Positions 43,546 to 53,900 of a DNA stretch of 64,000 bases are shown here, in pieces. This DNA comes from Calvatia gigantea (Eukaryota > Basidiomycota > Agaricomycetes > Agaricales > Lycoperdaceae). A program made the translations under genes and the position numbers. Position 1 is the first letter of the stretch; every line of letters begins with the position of its first letter. The stretch spans positions 1,364,001 to 1,428,000 of the forward strand of contig JACAAK010000004.1 of the NCBI GenBank assembly GCA_025093985.1. Reading direction: 5' to 3'. The notes beneath the pieces are model-generated. The model was not told the DNA's origin. It saw nothing but the letters and a program-made list of their open reading frames with translations, and searched no databases.

Positions 43546-45640
43546 CCAGGGCCCACCAGAAAGGTAGGTCGGCTTCCCCAGAATAGACGGATCCGCCCCA
43601 GAGGTGAGATCCATGTTGCTACGCTCCTTGTAAGAAGAGGTAGAGTACAGCTGGCCATGACTCCAGAACATCATCGACCACCTCCTTATGTCAGGTGGGC
43701 AATAGAAGTGAACGGCCTCAGGCCATAAGTGACCTGAGGGAATGAGGTGACATGCCAGTGGACAGCATAGTGGAACTCCCACTTCAAAAACTATGCTTTA
43801 TTGGATGCATTGCTAGAATCTGAGAAAGATACTTTACATCGTGTTCATCCAGGAACCTCCCTGGCAGATGATTAGATCCACCCCCTCGACACTAGATGCC
43901 AAGGGAATGCAATAGAGCAGTAAAACGATAAGTGACGTATTCTGCTTGAGGGCAAATTTAACACCAAGTGAATCGGGCCTGAGCTCAGCATCAGGTGTCC
44001 AACTCGGCCTGCCACGCGAGGCCCTCCCCGAGATACTCGCGTTCAAAAGACATGGGGATGAAACTGCCAAATTGCCATCAAGTGGAAGACCATCAGGCCC
44101 AGAAACAGTACCAGCAAACTCCACCTCTTTATATCCACTTTTTTTTTTTTTAAATCATGGCTTGCGCCAATTTATAACGCAGTGCCAATCGCAGTCCGCG
44201 TGTAGCTAAGTACAAAGCCCCAGCTACAAAGTCCGATGAGTTAAGAGTAATCTACTGTTCAGAGGCAACCCAACCCAACCCAAGCGCTAACCCAGACCAG
44301 ACCAGACCACCCCCTACTTGTTGAATCCTCTGGCTCCCTGAAATGCCCATCACACTGAAGAAGACCCAGTTGCCCAGGTCTTGTGGTGTACACCCAGTGA
44401 CGCATCACCGCCTCTCTGCACAGGCAGGCAATAGAAGTGAACGGCCTCAGGCCATAAGCGACCTGGGGGAATGAGGTGACATGCCAGTGGACAGCATGGT
44501 GGAACTTCCACTTCTCAGCAGAAGGGACAGCGAGGAATTCGATGCCTCTCTGAGGATCCCCAGAGAGCCATCGTTTAAGTGCCACACACACCCCTTGGGA
44601 CAACATCTGCCTGGAATGTGTAGCCTAAGGTGGCGTGAAAGCATACATTCAGGCGTACACCTCCGATTGAGCTTCCTCTAATGCACCTGGTCAGGGGGAT
44701 CTTTATACATGTCAGCCCAATAGCAGTTCTGGTTTCTAAATATCCTTTGGGCTCAGGAGGAGCTGACCTCCACCACTCTCCTGGTGGATCCTGGGCATTG
44801 AGCGCCTAGGAAGGGTGGGGGCTCAATTACGGTGGACACTGGGGGAGTCTGGGAAGTGTATGCATACCCGCAACTTCCCCACCTCACCGCTCGCCCATCA
44901 TAGTCTCGTTACCTTGTCCGGCTGATTGGGTGCTCCTTCCTTTGTCGTTGGCCGTACCCTATTTTCCATCTAACTCATTCCCTTCAACTTCTCCGCTATG
45001 CCTTATAGTTAGAACTCGATCCTGGTGTTTGTTAGATGGCCATCCTGGCGGCCATCCATTTTCATTCCATCTTTCACTTCCCATTTCAGACAGTTTAAAC
45101 CTATCCCCAGCTTGTAAACCTAGTCTGATATTGACCATGATTATGCCCTCTGATCCTTTCCCTTGTTCTGTTCCTCCGCCTCGACCCACTCTCCTGAAAT
45201 ACGGACTTCGATGCAGCAGGAGGCCCATACGTTGAGCTCTGGCCAAATCTGATGTCGAATTCACTGCTCCATAATTCTCACCGCATCCCTGGCAGCTAAC
45301 CTTTGGCTTTCCCGGCCTCGTAAAGTCAGGAGCTGAAGGCATCAAGGAGGCTCTGGGTAGGACTGTGGAATATGGGACTGAAGCTGTAGTAATAGATGAG
45401 CTATCTCAGGATCTTCAAGAGGAAGTGAATGACTAAGGCACTCTGGTCAGGAGCATCGACAGTGGGCGTAGGCAGGTGTCTCATCCCCCTCATCTTAAGA
45501 TGAGCATTGGGAAAGTCCAGGAAACAAATGAGGGAAAGTGTGGCTTCAGGGAGATGAGGCCAGCAAAGTGGATGGCTTTATTTTTGCTTTAGATAGTCCA
45601 GGAAGTATTCTCATCAGAATTCAAACCTTATAGGTGTGAG
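43546..45640. other. Indel-rich duplicate of neighbouring DNA
   Basis: 43553-43904 repeats 38745-39108, including the unique LINE-4/LINE-5 junction. 43905-44640 repeats shortened pieces of LINE-6 (45690-47400). 44640-45640 repeats the copia/solo-LTR region 47400-48500. All carry a small deletion or substitution roughly every 10-20 bases, while the other copy is clean. No gene should be called here. Unpolished assembly is the simplest explanation; a decayed segmental duplication is the alternative. Confidence 0.6.
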
Positions 45641-45689
45641 GATCAGGCCCAGAAACAGTACCAGCAAACTCCACCTCTTTATATCCACT

Positions 45690-47411
45690 TTTTTTTTTTT
45701 TTTAAATCATGGCTTGCGCCAATTTATAACGCGGTGCCCGATCGCAGTCCGTGTGTAGCTAAGTACAAAGCCCCAGCTACAAAGTCCGATGAGTTAAGAG
45801 TAATCTACTGTTCAGAGGCAACCCAACCCAACCCAAGCGCTAACCCAGACCAGACCAGACCACCCCCTACTTGTTGAATCCTCTGGCTCCCCGAAATGCC
45901 CATTACACTGAAGAAGACCCAGTTGCCCAGGTCTTGTGGTGTACACCCAGTGACGCATCGCTGTGTTGCGGCAGTGCCCTGATCATCCCTCAAGAGGCGG
46001 ACCCAGCGGCAATGGTGGCCAAGTGCCCTCAGGGGAACAGGTGTAGACAGGAGAGCCAGCACAAGGAGCCCCCGCTTGGAGCCACCTTATTCCCAGCTTC
46101 CCAAGTAAAAGGGTATCAGCCCAGTCCTGATCTAAAGTGACACAGTAGGCAGGGTAGCAACTCGACGCACTGCCTAGACGGTGCCCAAGAAAGCAGCTGA
46201 GCAGGACGAACCCGCACCGCCACCCAGGGACCCCACCCCCATTATTTTATGCCTCCGCCCCCCGCGCAGTCCCCAACCAAGGCCAGGAAAGGAGCACCAC
46301 CAGCCAAGGCCAGAAGCACCCCCCAGGGACCCCACCCCTGTTGCCTTGTGACTTCTCCACCTAGTAGGCCAAAAGACCAGCAACACTGCAGGGACCCCCC
46401 ACGCGCACCAGCTCAACCGATCCCAGCATCATCTGGTCTGAACGCAAAGGCCCCGGGGTTTGCATTCAGAAAATCAATCAGCTCACGAATGGTCTGAGAA
46501 GGTCTGTCAAGTTCCCTCTTGTGGTTGGGGCACCTGATGAATATGTGATAGTGCCCCTCAAGAGTGGCACCACACGAACAGCCAACGCTTTCATTAGGAA
46601 AGAATTGTACACGGTATGACCCAATCAGAGCATGACCTGTGATGGCACGCATGGCCCTCGCACATAGCGAGTTAGAGCTGCTAATGTGAGGGAGCCAGGG
46701 CCCACCAGAAAGGTAGGTCGGCTTCCCCGGAATAGACGGATTCGCCCCAGAGGTGAGATCCATGTTGCTACGCCCCTTGTAGGAAGAGGTAGAGTACAGC
46801 TGATGCCATGACTCCAGAACATCGTCGACTGCCTCTCTGCACAGGCGGGCAATAGACGTGAATGGCCTCAGGCCATAAGCGACCTGGGGGAACGAGGTGA
46901 CATGCCAGTGGACAGCATGGTGGAACTCCCACTTCTCAGCAGAAGGGACAGTGAGGAATTCGATGCCTCTCTGAGGATCTCCAGAGAGCCATCGTTTAAG
47001 TCCCACACACACCCCTTGGGACAACATCTGCCCGGAATGTGTAGACGGATCAACCACGAGCTTTGCTAATGCAATAGAGTCAGTGAAAACGTGTATAAGC
47101 CTGACGTCATTCTGCTTGAGGGCAAAATGAACACCAAGTGCAATGGCCATGAGCTCAGCATCAGGTGCTGTAACTCAGCCTGCCACGCGAGTGATCTCCC
47201 AGAGATACTTGCGTTGGCGATAGACATGGGCAGATGAAACTGCCTGGAACTTGCCATGAAGTGGAAGACTTGCATCCGTCGCCATGTGGACAATCCCGAG
47301 ATCCTCTCTGCACTCCCTAAGGTGTGCGTCGAAAGCATACATATGCGCAGGGTCGGTATTACCCTCCGCATTGAGCTTCACCTCCATGAACGACACCTGG
47401 TCAAGGTGGCA
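45690..47411 (-). mobile_element. LINE-6, 5'-truncated
   Basis: It is flanked by the 15-base duplication CTCTTTATATCCACT (45675-45689 and 47412-47426). Poly-T marks the A-tail at 45690. The coding end 46413-47150 is open for 245 codons: RNase H with HVFTDSIALAKLVV, zinc knuckle CSCGATLEGHYHIFIRC and the C-terminal IRELIDFLNANPGAFAF. A TGA near 47176 replaces CGA in the G-R-V-T motif. CpGs are still frequent, so this is a comparatively young copy. Confidence 0.9.
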
Positions 47412-47591
47412 CTCTTTATATCCACTGTCAGCCCAATAGGCAGCTTCCTGGTTGTCTAAATCATCCTCTTTGGGCTCAGGAGGGAGCTTGATCCTCCACC
47501 ACTCTCCTGGTGGTTTCCTGGTGCGATTTGAGCGCCTAGGAAGGTGTGGGGGCTCAATTACTGGTGGAACACTGGGAGGAGTGCTGGGAAG
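47412..47591 (-). pseudogene. Copia integrase C-terminal linker
   Basis: The frame reads PRRSNRTRKPPGEWW and then PPEPKEDDLDNQEAAYWADS, the basic/acidic linker usually found between copia integrase and RT. It lies between LINE-6 and the solo LTR and continues 48150-49263. Confidence 0.75.
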
Positions 47592-47596
47592 CTGTA

Positions 47597-48144
47597 TGTC
47601 ATGACCCGCACACGTTCGCCCACTCTCACCCGCTTCCCCCACTCATAGTCATCGTTACCTTAGTCCGGCTGCATTGGGTGCTCTTCATTCTTTCTGTCAG
47701 TTGGTCCGATATCCTATTTTCCATCTTAATCTCCATTCCCTTCAACTTCTCCGCTATCGCCTTATAGTTAGAACTCGATCCTGGTGTCTTGTTAGATGGC
47801 CATCCTCGGCGGCCATCCATTCTTCATTCACCATTACTTTCATACTTCCCACTTTTCAGACTAGTATATAAACCTAGTCCCCATGCTTGTAAATCCTTAG
47901 TCTGATTATTGACCATGATTATGCCCTCTGATCCTGTTCCTCTCTGTCTCTGTTCCTCCGACCCTCTGACCCTACTCCCTCCTGAAATACGGACTTCGAT
48001 GACAGCAGGAAGGCACAACACATACGTTGAAGCTGCTGAGTCCAAATCTCGTACTCGTCCGAATTCACCTGCTCCATACGTTCTCACCCAACATCACCTG
48101 GCAGCTAACCTTTGGCTGATATCCCGCATAACCCGATCGTAACA
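47597..48144 (+). repeat. Solo gypsy LTR (548 bp)
   Basis: TGTCATGACCCGC to GATCGTAACA, flanked by CTGTA (47592-47596) and CTATA (48145-48149), a target duplication with one G/A change. It matches the LTR at 61787-62335. Here CpGs are kept, whereas there most are TpG or CpA. Confidence 0.9.
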
Positions 48145-48149
48145 CTATA

Positions 48150-49263
48150 CAGGAGCTGTAGGAGGCATCACAGGAGGCTCTGAAGGCTTAGGACTGTGGA
48201 ATTATGGGGACTGAAGCTGAGATAGTGATGAGATGATGCTATCTTTGCAGGATCCTTCTTGAAGAGGAAGTGAATGGACTAATGGCACTCTGGGAGCCTC
48301 AGGAGCATTCGGAGCAGGCTGGGGCGACTCAAGCAGGTAGTCTACATCACCCCCCTCATCTTCAAGAAGTGAGAGCATCTGGGAAAGTCCAGGAAACAAA
48401 ATAGACGAGGTAGAAGGTGGTGAGACTTCAGGGGAGGATGGAGGGCCAGCAAATGATGGTATGGCATTTATTTTTGCTTTAGATAGTCCAGGGAAGTATC
48501 TCTCATCAGAATCTGCACACTCCGAGATCCTAGTTTGCCTAGTAGTAGGGTTATAGAACTTCCAACCTTTGTAGCCAGTGGGATATCCAATAAAAACACA
48601 TTTTTCAAAGTGAGGCTGCAAAGAATTCCACTTATCTTGCTGTATATGCACATAGGCAGTACACCCCCATACTCTGAGGTGTGAAACATCGGGTTTTCAC
48701 TTGTAGAAGGCCTCAAAGGGTATGGTTTTTGGTAGAGCAGAGGTAGGGAGCCTATTCCACACATGGACCATAGCAGCTATGCATTCACCCCAGAAACTCA
48801 CTGGCAAACTGGACTCAGAGAGCATAGCAGTGATTCTCTCACCCATAGTCCTATTAGCTCTCTCAGCTAGACCATTTTGTTGGGGCCTATTTCGCACAGA
48901 ATGCCTCCTCTCAATGCCATACAGCCTTGTGAACTCCAGAAAGGCATTAGACATGTATTCTCCACCTTTATTGTCCTGTAGAGCACAGATTTTGACTCCC
49001 AGTTGGTTCTCAGCCCAATATTTGTAGGTTTTGAATGCTTCAAAGGCTTCTGACTTGGATTTAAGCAGATACACTGCCCGGAATTGCATAGAATCATCTA
49101 TAAAGGTGATCCAGTACTTGTAGCCTTGGTGGGTAGCTGCTGGAAGTGGTCTATGCAGATCTGAGTGCACTAGAGCCAGTGGGGAGCAATTGTGGCTGGT
49201 AGAGGAGGGGAATGGATGGGAATGCATCTTTCCTGCAAGACAGGGCTCACAAATGGGGTCAGG
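48150..49263 (-). pseudogene. Copia integrase
   Basis: From the right: CEPCLAGKMHSHPF closes the zinc-binding part. The core has LALVHSDLHRPLP (Asp), ALQDNKGGEYMS (Asp) and PQQNGLAERANRT (Glu), followed by WNRLPTSALPKTIPFEAFY. After a shift at about 48697, 48651-48202 continues with KCVFIGYPTGYKGWKFYNP and a Pro/Ser-rich linker. Integrase inserts copia cDNA. It is broken by the TGA at 48697 and by insertions. Confidence 0.9.
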
Positions 49264-51050
49264 TGTTAAATCATGTGACCATCTGATCTGTGACTTGTTT
49301 GGTAACTATTTGGCTAATCACATCTCCTACATGTATATATAGAGTAGCACCACTCTGAATCAACCTAGGTTCCTACCTCCATCTTCTGTGTTAGTGTCTG
49401 TGTCTGTGTCTGAGTTCCCTCTCTCTATCCTCCACTCTCTCTGTGTCTTTCCTGACAGGTTATGGGCCCTGAGCTGTGAACCTCTGCCAAATTGTTGCTC
49501 TGTGTTGCTGAAACTCTGCCACATCATCACTCCTAACCCTTGTCTGACTGCCACATCATCACTTCTACCCTCTTCCCCACACCTTCTACCACCCTTCTAA
49601 CTGTTTCTCTGTTACTTCCTTGCTCTTCCCTCACTGTCCATCATGTCTATCCCTTCTATTGCCATCACAATCCACAACTCTGTCCCTGTCCTTACCAATC
49701 ATAACTGGGTTCAATGGTCCTTGGCTATGCAGATGTTCTTCCAGTCTGCCAATGCTTCCCACATCTTCTCTGACTCACCACCCTCCTCTGATGACCCCAA
49801 ATATGCTTCCTGGCTATCCCTTGACTCCCAACTCCTTCCCTTCATCTTTGCTAAGTTGGACCAGGACTTCTGGTATCTCCTGGATAGTGTCACCTCTGCT
49901 AGGACACTCTGGGGCAAGGTTAAGGCCCTGTTTGAGAAGTCTACCATTGGTCATAGAATGTTGGCTAGGCAAAAGTTCTATAGAGTGTCTCATGACACCT
50001 CTAAGCCTATTTCCATGTTTATTCAGGAGGTGATTGCTGGTGCCTCACAGCTGAAGACCTTAGGCTGTTCTGTGGAGGATACTGAGGTGATTGATGTCAT
50101 TTTCATGAATTTGGACCCCTCCTTCCATCCTATCAGAACCACCATTCTTGCCCAGGATGACTATCCTACTCTGGAGAAGCTGAAAACCATTCTTTCCTCT
50201 GCCACCTTAGCTGATGAATTAGGCCCTAGTGTTTCCTCCCACTCTGCTTTTGCTGTCTCCCATGGCAAGAGCAAATACTCTTTCTATCCACACCACTCCA
50301 AACCTCCCCATCACTCCCATCACCTCCCCCATCACTCCCATCACTCTGGTCATCCTAGTCATTCTGGTCATTCTGGTTATCCTCCTCCCAGATCTCCCTC
50401 TCCTGTGGATTTCAAGGGTTTTAGATGGTGTAATCCTGCAAATGAGGGCCACTGTCATAGATGTGGAAGAGAAGGTCATATTGCTGCTAGGTGTGTTTAT
50501 AATATGCCTCAGGATGTCAAGGATTGGGTCTTTGCAAATTCAAAACAAAATAGCCATCCTGCCCAACAGAAAGCTAATACTGCCTACCACTTCCTATCTT
50601 CTCCTCATCATTCTCCTACCAACTCTCCTTCCTATTCTCCTGAAATGGCCTCTGGTACTTTTGTGGACTATTCTATAATGCCTCCCTTGTTGATTTAATG
50701 GACTTGATTTCTGATGGACAATTTCTGCTTTTTCACTTTATTTCACTTTAATTCCTTCTTTTTATGGACTTTATAGACATTCTTTAGATTAGGTGGGTAC
50801 TTGTTGGACTTATATTGCTCTTGTGTTCATGTTAGGATCATCTGGTCAGGTGGGTATGTTAGATCATGTGACCATCTGATCTGTGACTTGTTTGGTAACT
50901 ATTTGGCTAGTCACACCTCCTACATGTATATATAGAGTAGCACTACTCTGAATCAACCTAGGTTCCTACCTCCATCTTCTATATTAGTGTCTGTGTCTGT
51001 GTCTGAGTTCCCTCTCTCTATCCTCCATTTTCTCTGTGTTTTTCCTGATA
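49264..51050 (+). mobile_element. Compact Gag-only LTR retrotransposon (TR-GAG-like)
   Basis: A 1,787-bp element has 194-bp LTRs (49264-49457 and 50857-51050) and the 5-bp target duplication TCAGG (49259-49263 and 51051-51055). The primer-binding site GGTTATGGGCCC lies at 49458-49469 and there is one intact Gag gene. There is no protease, RT or integrase, so it must borrow enzymes, presumably from the copia elements that share its primer site. The LTRs differ only by a handful of C/T or G/A changes. Confidence 0.92.
49643..50698 (+). CDS. gag: Gag of the compact LTR element, intact
   Basis: The gene encodes 351 aa with no stop. The N-terminus has LTNHNWVQWSLAMQMFFQS, the NY/NW..W entry motif of copia Gag. 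The UBN2-like helical core includes ARTLWGKVKALFEKS and RQKFYRVSHDTSKPISMFIQ. A His/Pro-rich stretch lies at about residues 210-250 (repeated PHHSHH). Then comes one CCHC zinc knuckle, CHRCGREGHIAARC, at about 272-285. Gag should assemble particles around the element RNA. The start fits an upstream leader without competing ATGs in frame. Intactness in an otherwise ruined neighbourhood suggests recent activity or selection. Confidence 0.9.
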   Translation: MSIPSIAITIHNSVPVLTNHNWVQWSLAMQMFFQSANASHIFSDSPPSSDDPKYASWLSLDSQLLPFIFAKLDQDFWYLLDSVTSARTLWGKVKALFEKSTIGHRMLARQKFYRVSHDTSKPISMFIQEVIAGASQLKTLGCSVEDTEVIDVIFMNLDPSFHPIRTTILAQDDYPTLEKLKTILSSATLADELGPSVSSHSAFAVSHGKSKYSFYPHHSKPPHHSHHLPHHSHHSGHPSHSGHSGYPPPRSPSPVDFKGFRWCNPANEGHCHRCGREGHIAARCVYNMPQDVKDWVFANSKQNSHPAQQKANTAYHFLSSPHHSPTNSPSYSPEMASGTFVDYSIMPPLLI

Positions 51051-51188
51051 TCAGGGGATGCCTCAGACTCCAGTTTCAGGCCTGTAACAAGCTTCTGACT
51101 GATCATTCTCTTCACATCTGCATAATTGTGGTGCACAAAGTGTCTATGCCACAAGGAGAGGTCTACAAGCAGTGTGGAAAGGTGAAAT
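51051..51188 (-). pseudogene. Copia pre-integrase domain fragment
   Basis: The minus strand reads LWHRHFVHHNYADVKRMI and then LVTGLKLESEASPD, the GAG-pre-integrase zinc-binding motif. It continues in frame to PICEPCLAGKM at 49263 once the Gag-only element is excised. AAAGGTGAAAT at 51178-51188 is the left target copy of LINE-7. Confidence 0.85.
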
Positions 51189-52900
51189 GTGGTCTCCCTC
51201 CGTAGCAGCCTTGGCAGGCAATCTAGATCACCTCACTGCAGATGTCGATAGTGCTGCCGAGTCCCTGCATAACCTGTCCCATTGGTTCAGGCAAGTGCAT
51301 GCTATGCCGCTTAGTGTGGAGTCTACTACAGTGGTTCTGGGTGCAGCGCTTGTGTTCATCCAGTTCCTGTCTAACAATGGCTGGTTGGATCGCTCTCCAA
51401 CTGGTCAGTCCAATCCAAGTTGGCTTAGAGGTCATACATTAGCCAACATCGCTGCTTGCTATGCCTGAACCCCTGCTCCACTGGGAAGGGCCACTCCCTC
51501 ACCATGGCTGTCTGGCTCTGGTAGTGATGATCAAGACATGGGAGACTCGACACCTAGGTCAGGGAGACTGAAGCCGGCTAGAGCTCCTGGGTCCAGCACT
51601 CCAGTTTCAACCTGTCCATCCTGCTCATCAAGAGAGGGATCTGGTCGAGTCGATTTGTAAGAATACAGAGGCGAAGCATCTCACCATGCAGAATAAGCAG
51701 AAGTCTGCACAGGTGCTGCCTGGCCCTGTGTAGCCTCTTAATATCACCAAGAAGTCAAAGATGGTGCTGGTGTCCTGCGCCCAGTCTGTCTTGACCTCTG
51801 GTAAGGGAAAGAAGGCCCAGGTCCCCGTGGTTATGGCTGTTCGTGTAGCACAGTCATTCCCCGAGCTCGAACCCAAGTGTGTTGTAGCAATGGCATGCAA
51901 GGTGGAACCCTCAGTGCAAGGCAAGTCCAAGTGCCCAGATAATGTCATGGTCAGGTCCCAACTGTAGGCAGCTTCTCATGACGGTGGTGGTGATCCCTGA
52001 AGGTTCCCCTCGCCCCCTGATGCATACCCTGGTCAAAATGATCAACTAGGGACTTGTTTAGGCTCGAGTCTGATGCAGGATTGAGTTGATTTGCTCGAGC
52101 ACCAGCAGTGCTTGGTCTATGCTCACCAACTTTGCCCCTACCCCCAAGAATGTTGCCATCATTGATGAGTGGGCCCATAAAGCAGTTGCTGAGGGTATTA
52201 AGTTCCAGTTCCATGTTTCTGACTCAATGTCTTACATTCAAGTTGTCAACAGTTCCCTTCATCAACAAGTAGGGCCGGAAGGCCATGACTGTCAAAAGGT
52301 TTCTCAACCACTTATCAAGGTCACCCTACTGGGAGAACTTTGCTATGTTGGCTCATATCCTGCATATTTCATGCAATTCTGCCAGCTCAGATACATGTAC
52401 TGTCTGGCTCAACCTCGCCGACTCCAAGTTGGGCACTCAGATGAAGCATCTTGTGGGGTGCACCATTCAGATCGGAACACACTCCTGCCATATACAGCAG
52501 GCCTCCACCTGCACAGGTGTTCCCTGGTACTAGCGTTGCTGGTACTGGGGGCACCCCACCACTATTTGCCAGGTTGCATTTGAACTAGTGCCCCATCTGC
52601 ACTGGTCCTCACACTGCTGAGAATCACCATGCTGTTGCCGGCTGCTGCCATCCTCATGATGTCACCAAGGCCACTCTGGAGGGACAACCATGCCCTCATC
52701 ACTTTAAGTGCCTGAACTACAGTGGTGATCACCATGCAGACTCGCACTCCTGCCAGCTCTGGCACCATCAGTATGAGGCCGATTGGATCAAGGAGCACTA
52801 CCGAAAGGTGAGTGAACATTGTTTGTCTAGGACTGTGGCATCACGATCTGCTGACAACCATTCAGCATCTGTGCAATGAACCCCGAGCCTGATGTGTTGA
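51189..52900 (+). pseudogene. LINE-7 ORF1 (nucleic-acid-binding protein)
   Basis: Its first part is open (51172-51468: LHNLSHWFRQVHAM, then FIQFLSNNGWLDRS). A decayed Ser/Pro-rich middle and a region with WAHKAVAEGIKFQFHVSDS and VKRFLNHLSRSPYW follow in changing frames. The Cys/His-rich C-terminus at about 52560-52810 looks like decayed zinc knuckles. LINE ORF1 proteins coat the element RNA. Many stops and shifts make it non-functional. This is the only LINE here that extends this far 5'. Confidence 0.7.
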
Positions 52901-52929
52901 AGCATTTTGTGAAGGGTAGTTTACATATA

Positions 52930-53900
52930 CTGTCATTTAATGTAGCAAAGAATTACACATTACTTGACACTCTACTAGAGTCTGAGAAAGACAACTTCGA
53001 CATTGTGTTCATCTAGGAGCCTCCCTGGCATATGATCAGATCCACTCCCTCAGTGTTTGACCCTGAGGGTGTGCCTGTCATCAGTGCACCTAAACACCCT
53101 GAGTGGTTGTATATGGTATGGCTGGCCTCCTCTGTGGAGGCACGAGATCGTCCGCATGTTATAGCCTTTGTGCACACGCAGATTAAGAAATTGAGGCCCT
53201 CACTTAGGTGGGACCTCATTGATCACCGGGATGTGATGGTTGTTACCATCTTCAACCACAGTCATGAATGTCACTTCATAAATGTCTATTCTGATGATGA
53301 ACACACTGTGATCCATCTTTTCTATAAGAAGCATGATTCTCTACCCTAGATGCACTACATGGGAGGTGATTTTAATTGTCATTCACAGGAGTGGGATGAC
53401 AATGTTCTACATCACTGCCAACCTGCCCAGCAGCTCTTGGAAGCAGCTGATGACCTCGGCCTTGGAATCTGGCTCCCAGATTCCAGGGTTTCTACTCATA
53501 TTCCTTGAGATCTGACCAAGAACCAATCGGTGATTAATCTGATCTTTATATCTGATCTTAGGTGGCGCATCATGTGCCCCGAGATCAGATCAGATCTAAT
53601 GGGACCTTTGGACCATCATCTGTTGGCTGTCATGATCCCCATACACCCTGATGACATTATGAATGTCATCAGGGTGTTCCCCAAGAACTTGGTGGTGACT
53701 GCAGAATTGCAGTTCCTGGATGAGATCAGAGAAGGGGTACAGGACCTGCATAGTCATCCCCTCAACTCGGCATGGAACATTAATGTTCTAGCATCGGCTA
53801 TTGGATTGGTGTTCTCTGCAGCATGGCACTGCCACACCGTGGAGATGCATATTTCAGTGAAATCTCAACCATGGTGGGATGAGGATTGCAGTCTTGCTCT
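52930..53900 (+). pseudogene. LINE-7 endonuclease domain
   Basis: FDIVFI with a stop replacing Gln is followed by EPPWH, HPEWLYMVWLAS, FINVYSDDEHTV and HYMGGDFNCHSQEWDDN. Here the catalytic Asp of DFN is kept. DLMGPLDHHLLAV follows, where the usual Ser-Asp-His has become Leu-Asp-His. TAG stops near 53016 and 53350 are CAG-derived. Role: nicking target DNA for target-primed reverse transcription. Confidence 0.85.

Noticed and set aside
44930..45345. ORFs in the 44.9-45.4 kb block
   Set aside because: The block is a noisy duplicate of the solo LTR and copia region at 47.6-48.5 kb, so these frames are accidental.
50281..50400. CRISPR-like or minisatellite array in the His-rich part of gag
   Set aside because: The short CATCACTCC/GGTCATCCT repeats simply encode the His/Pro/Ser-rich stretch of Gag; there are no spacers of regular length.
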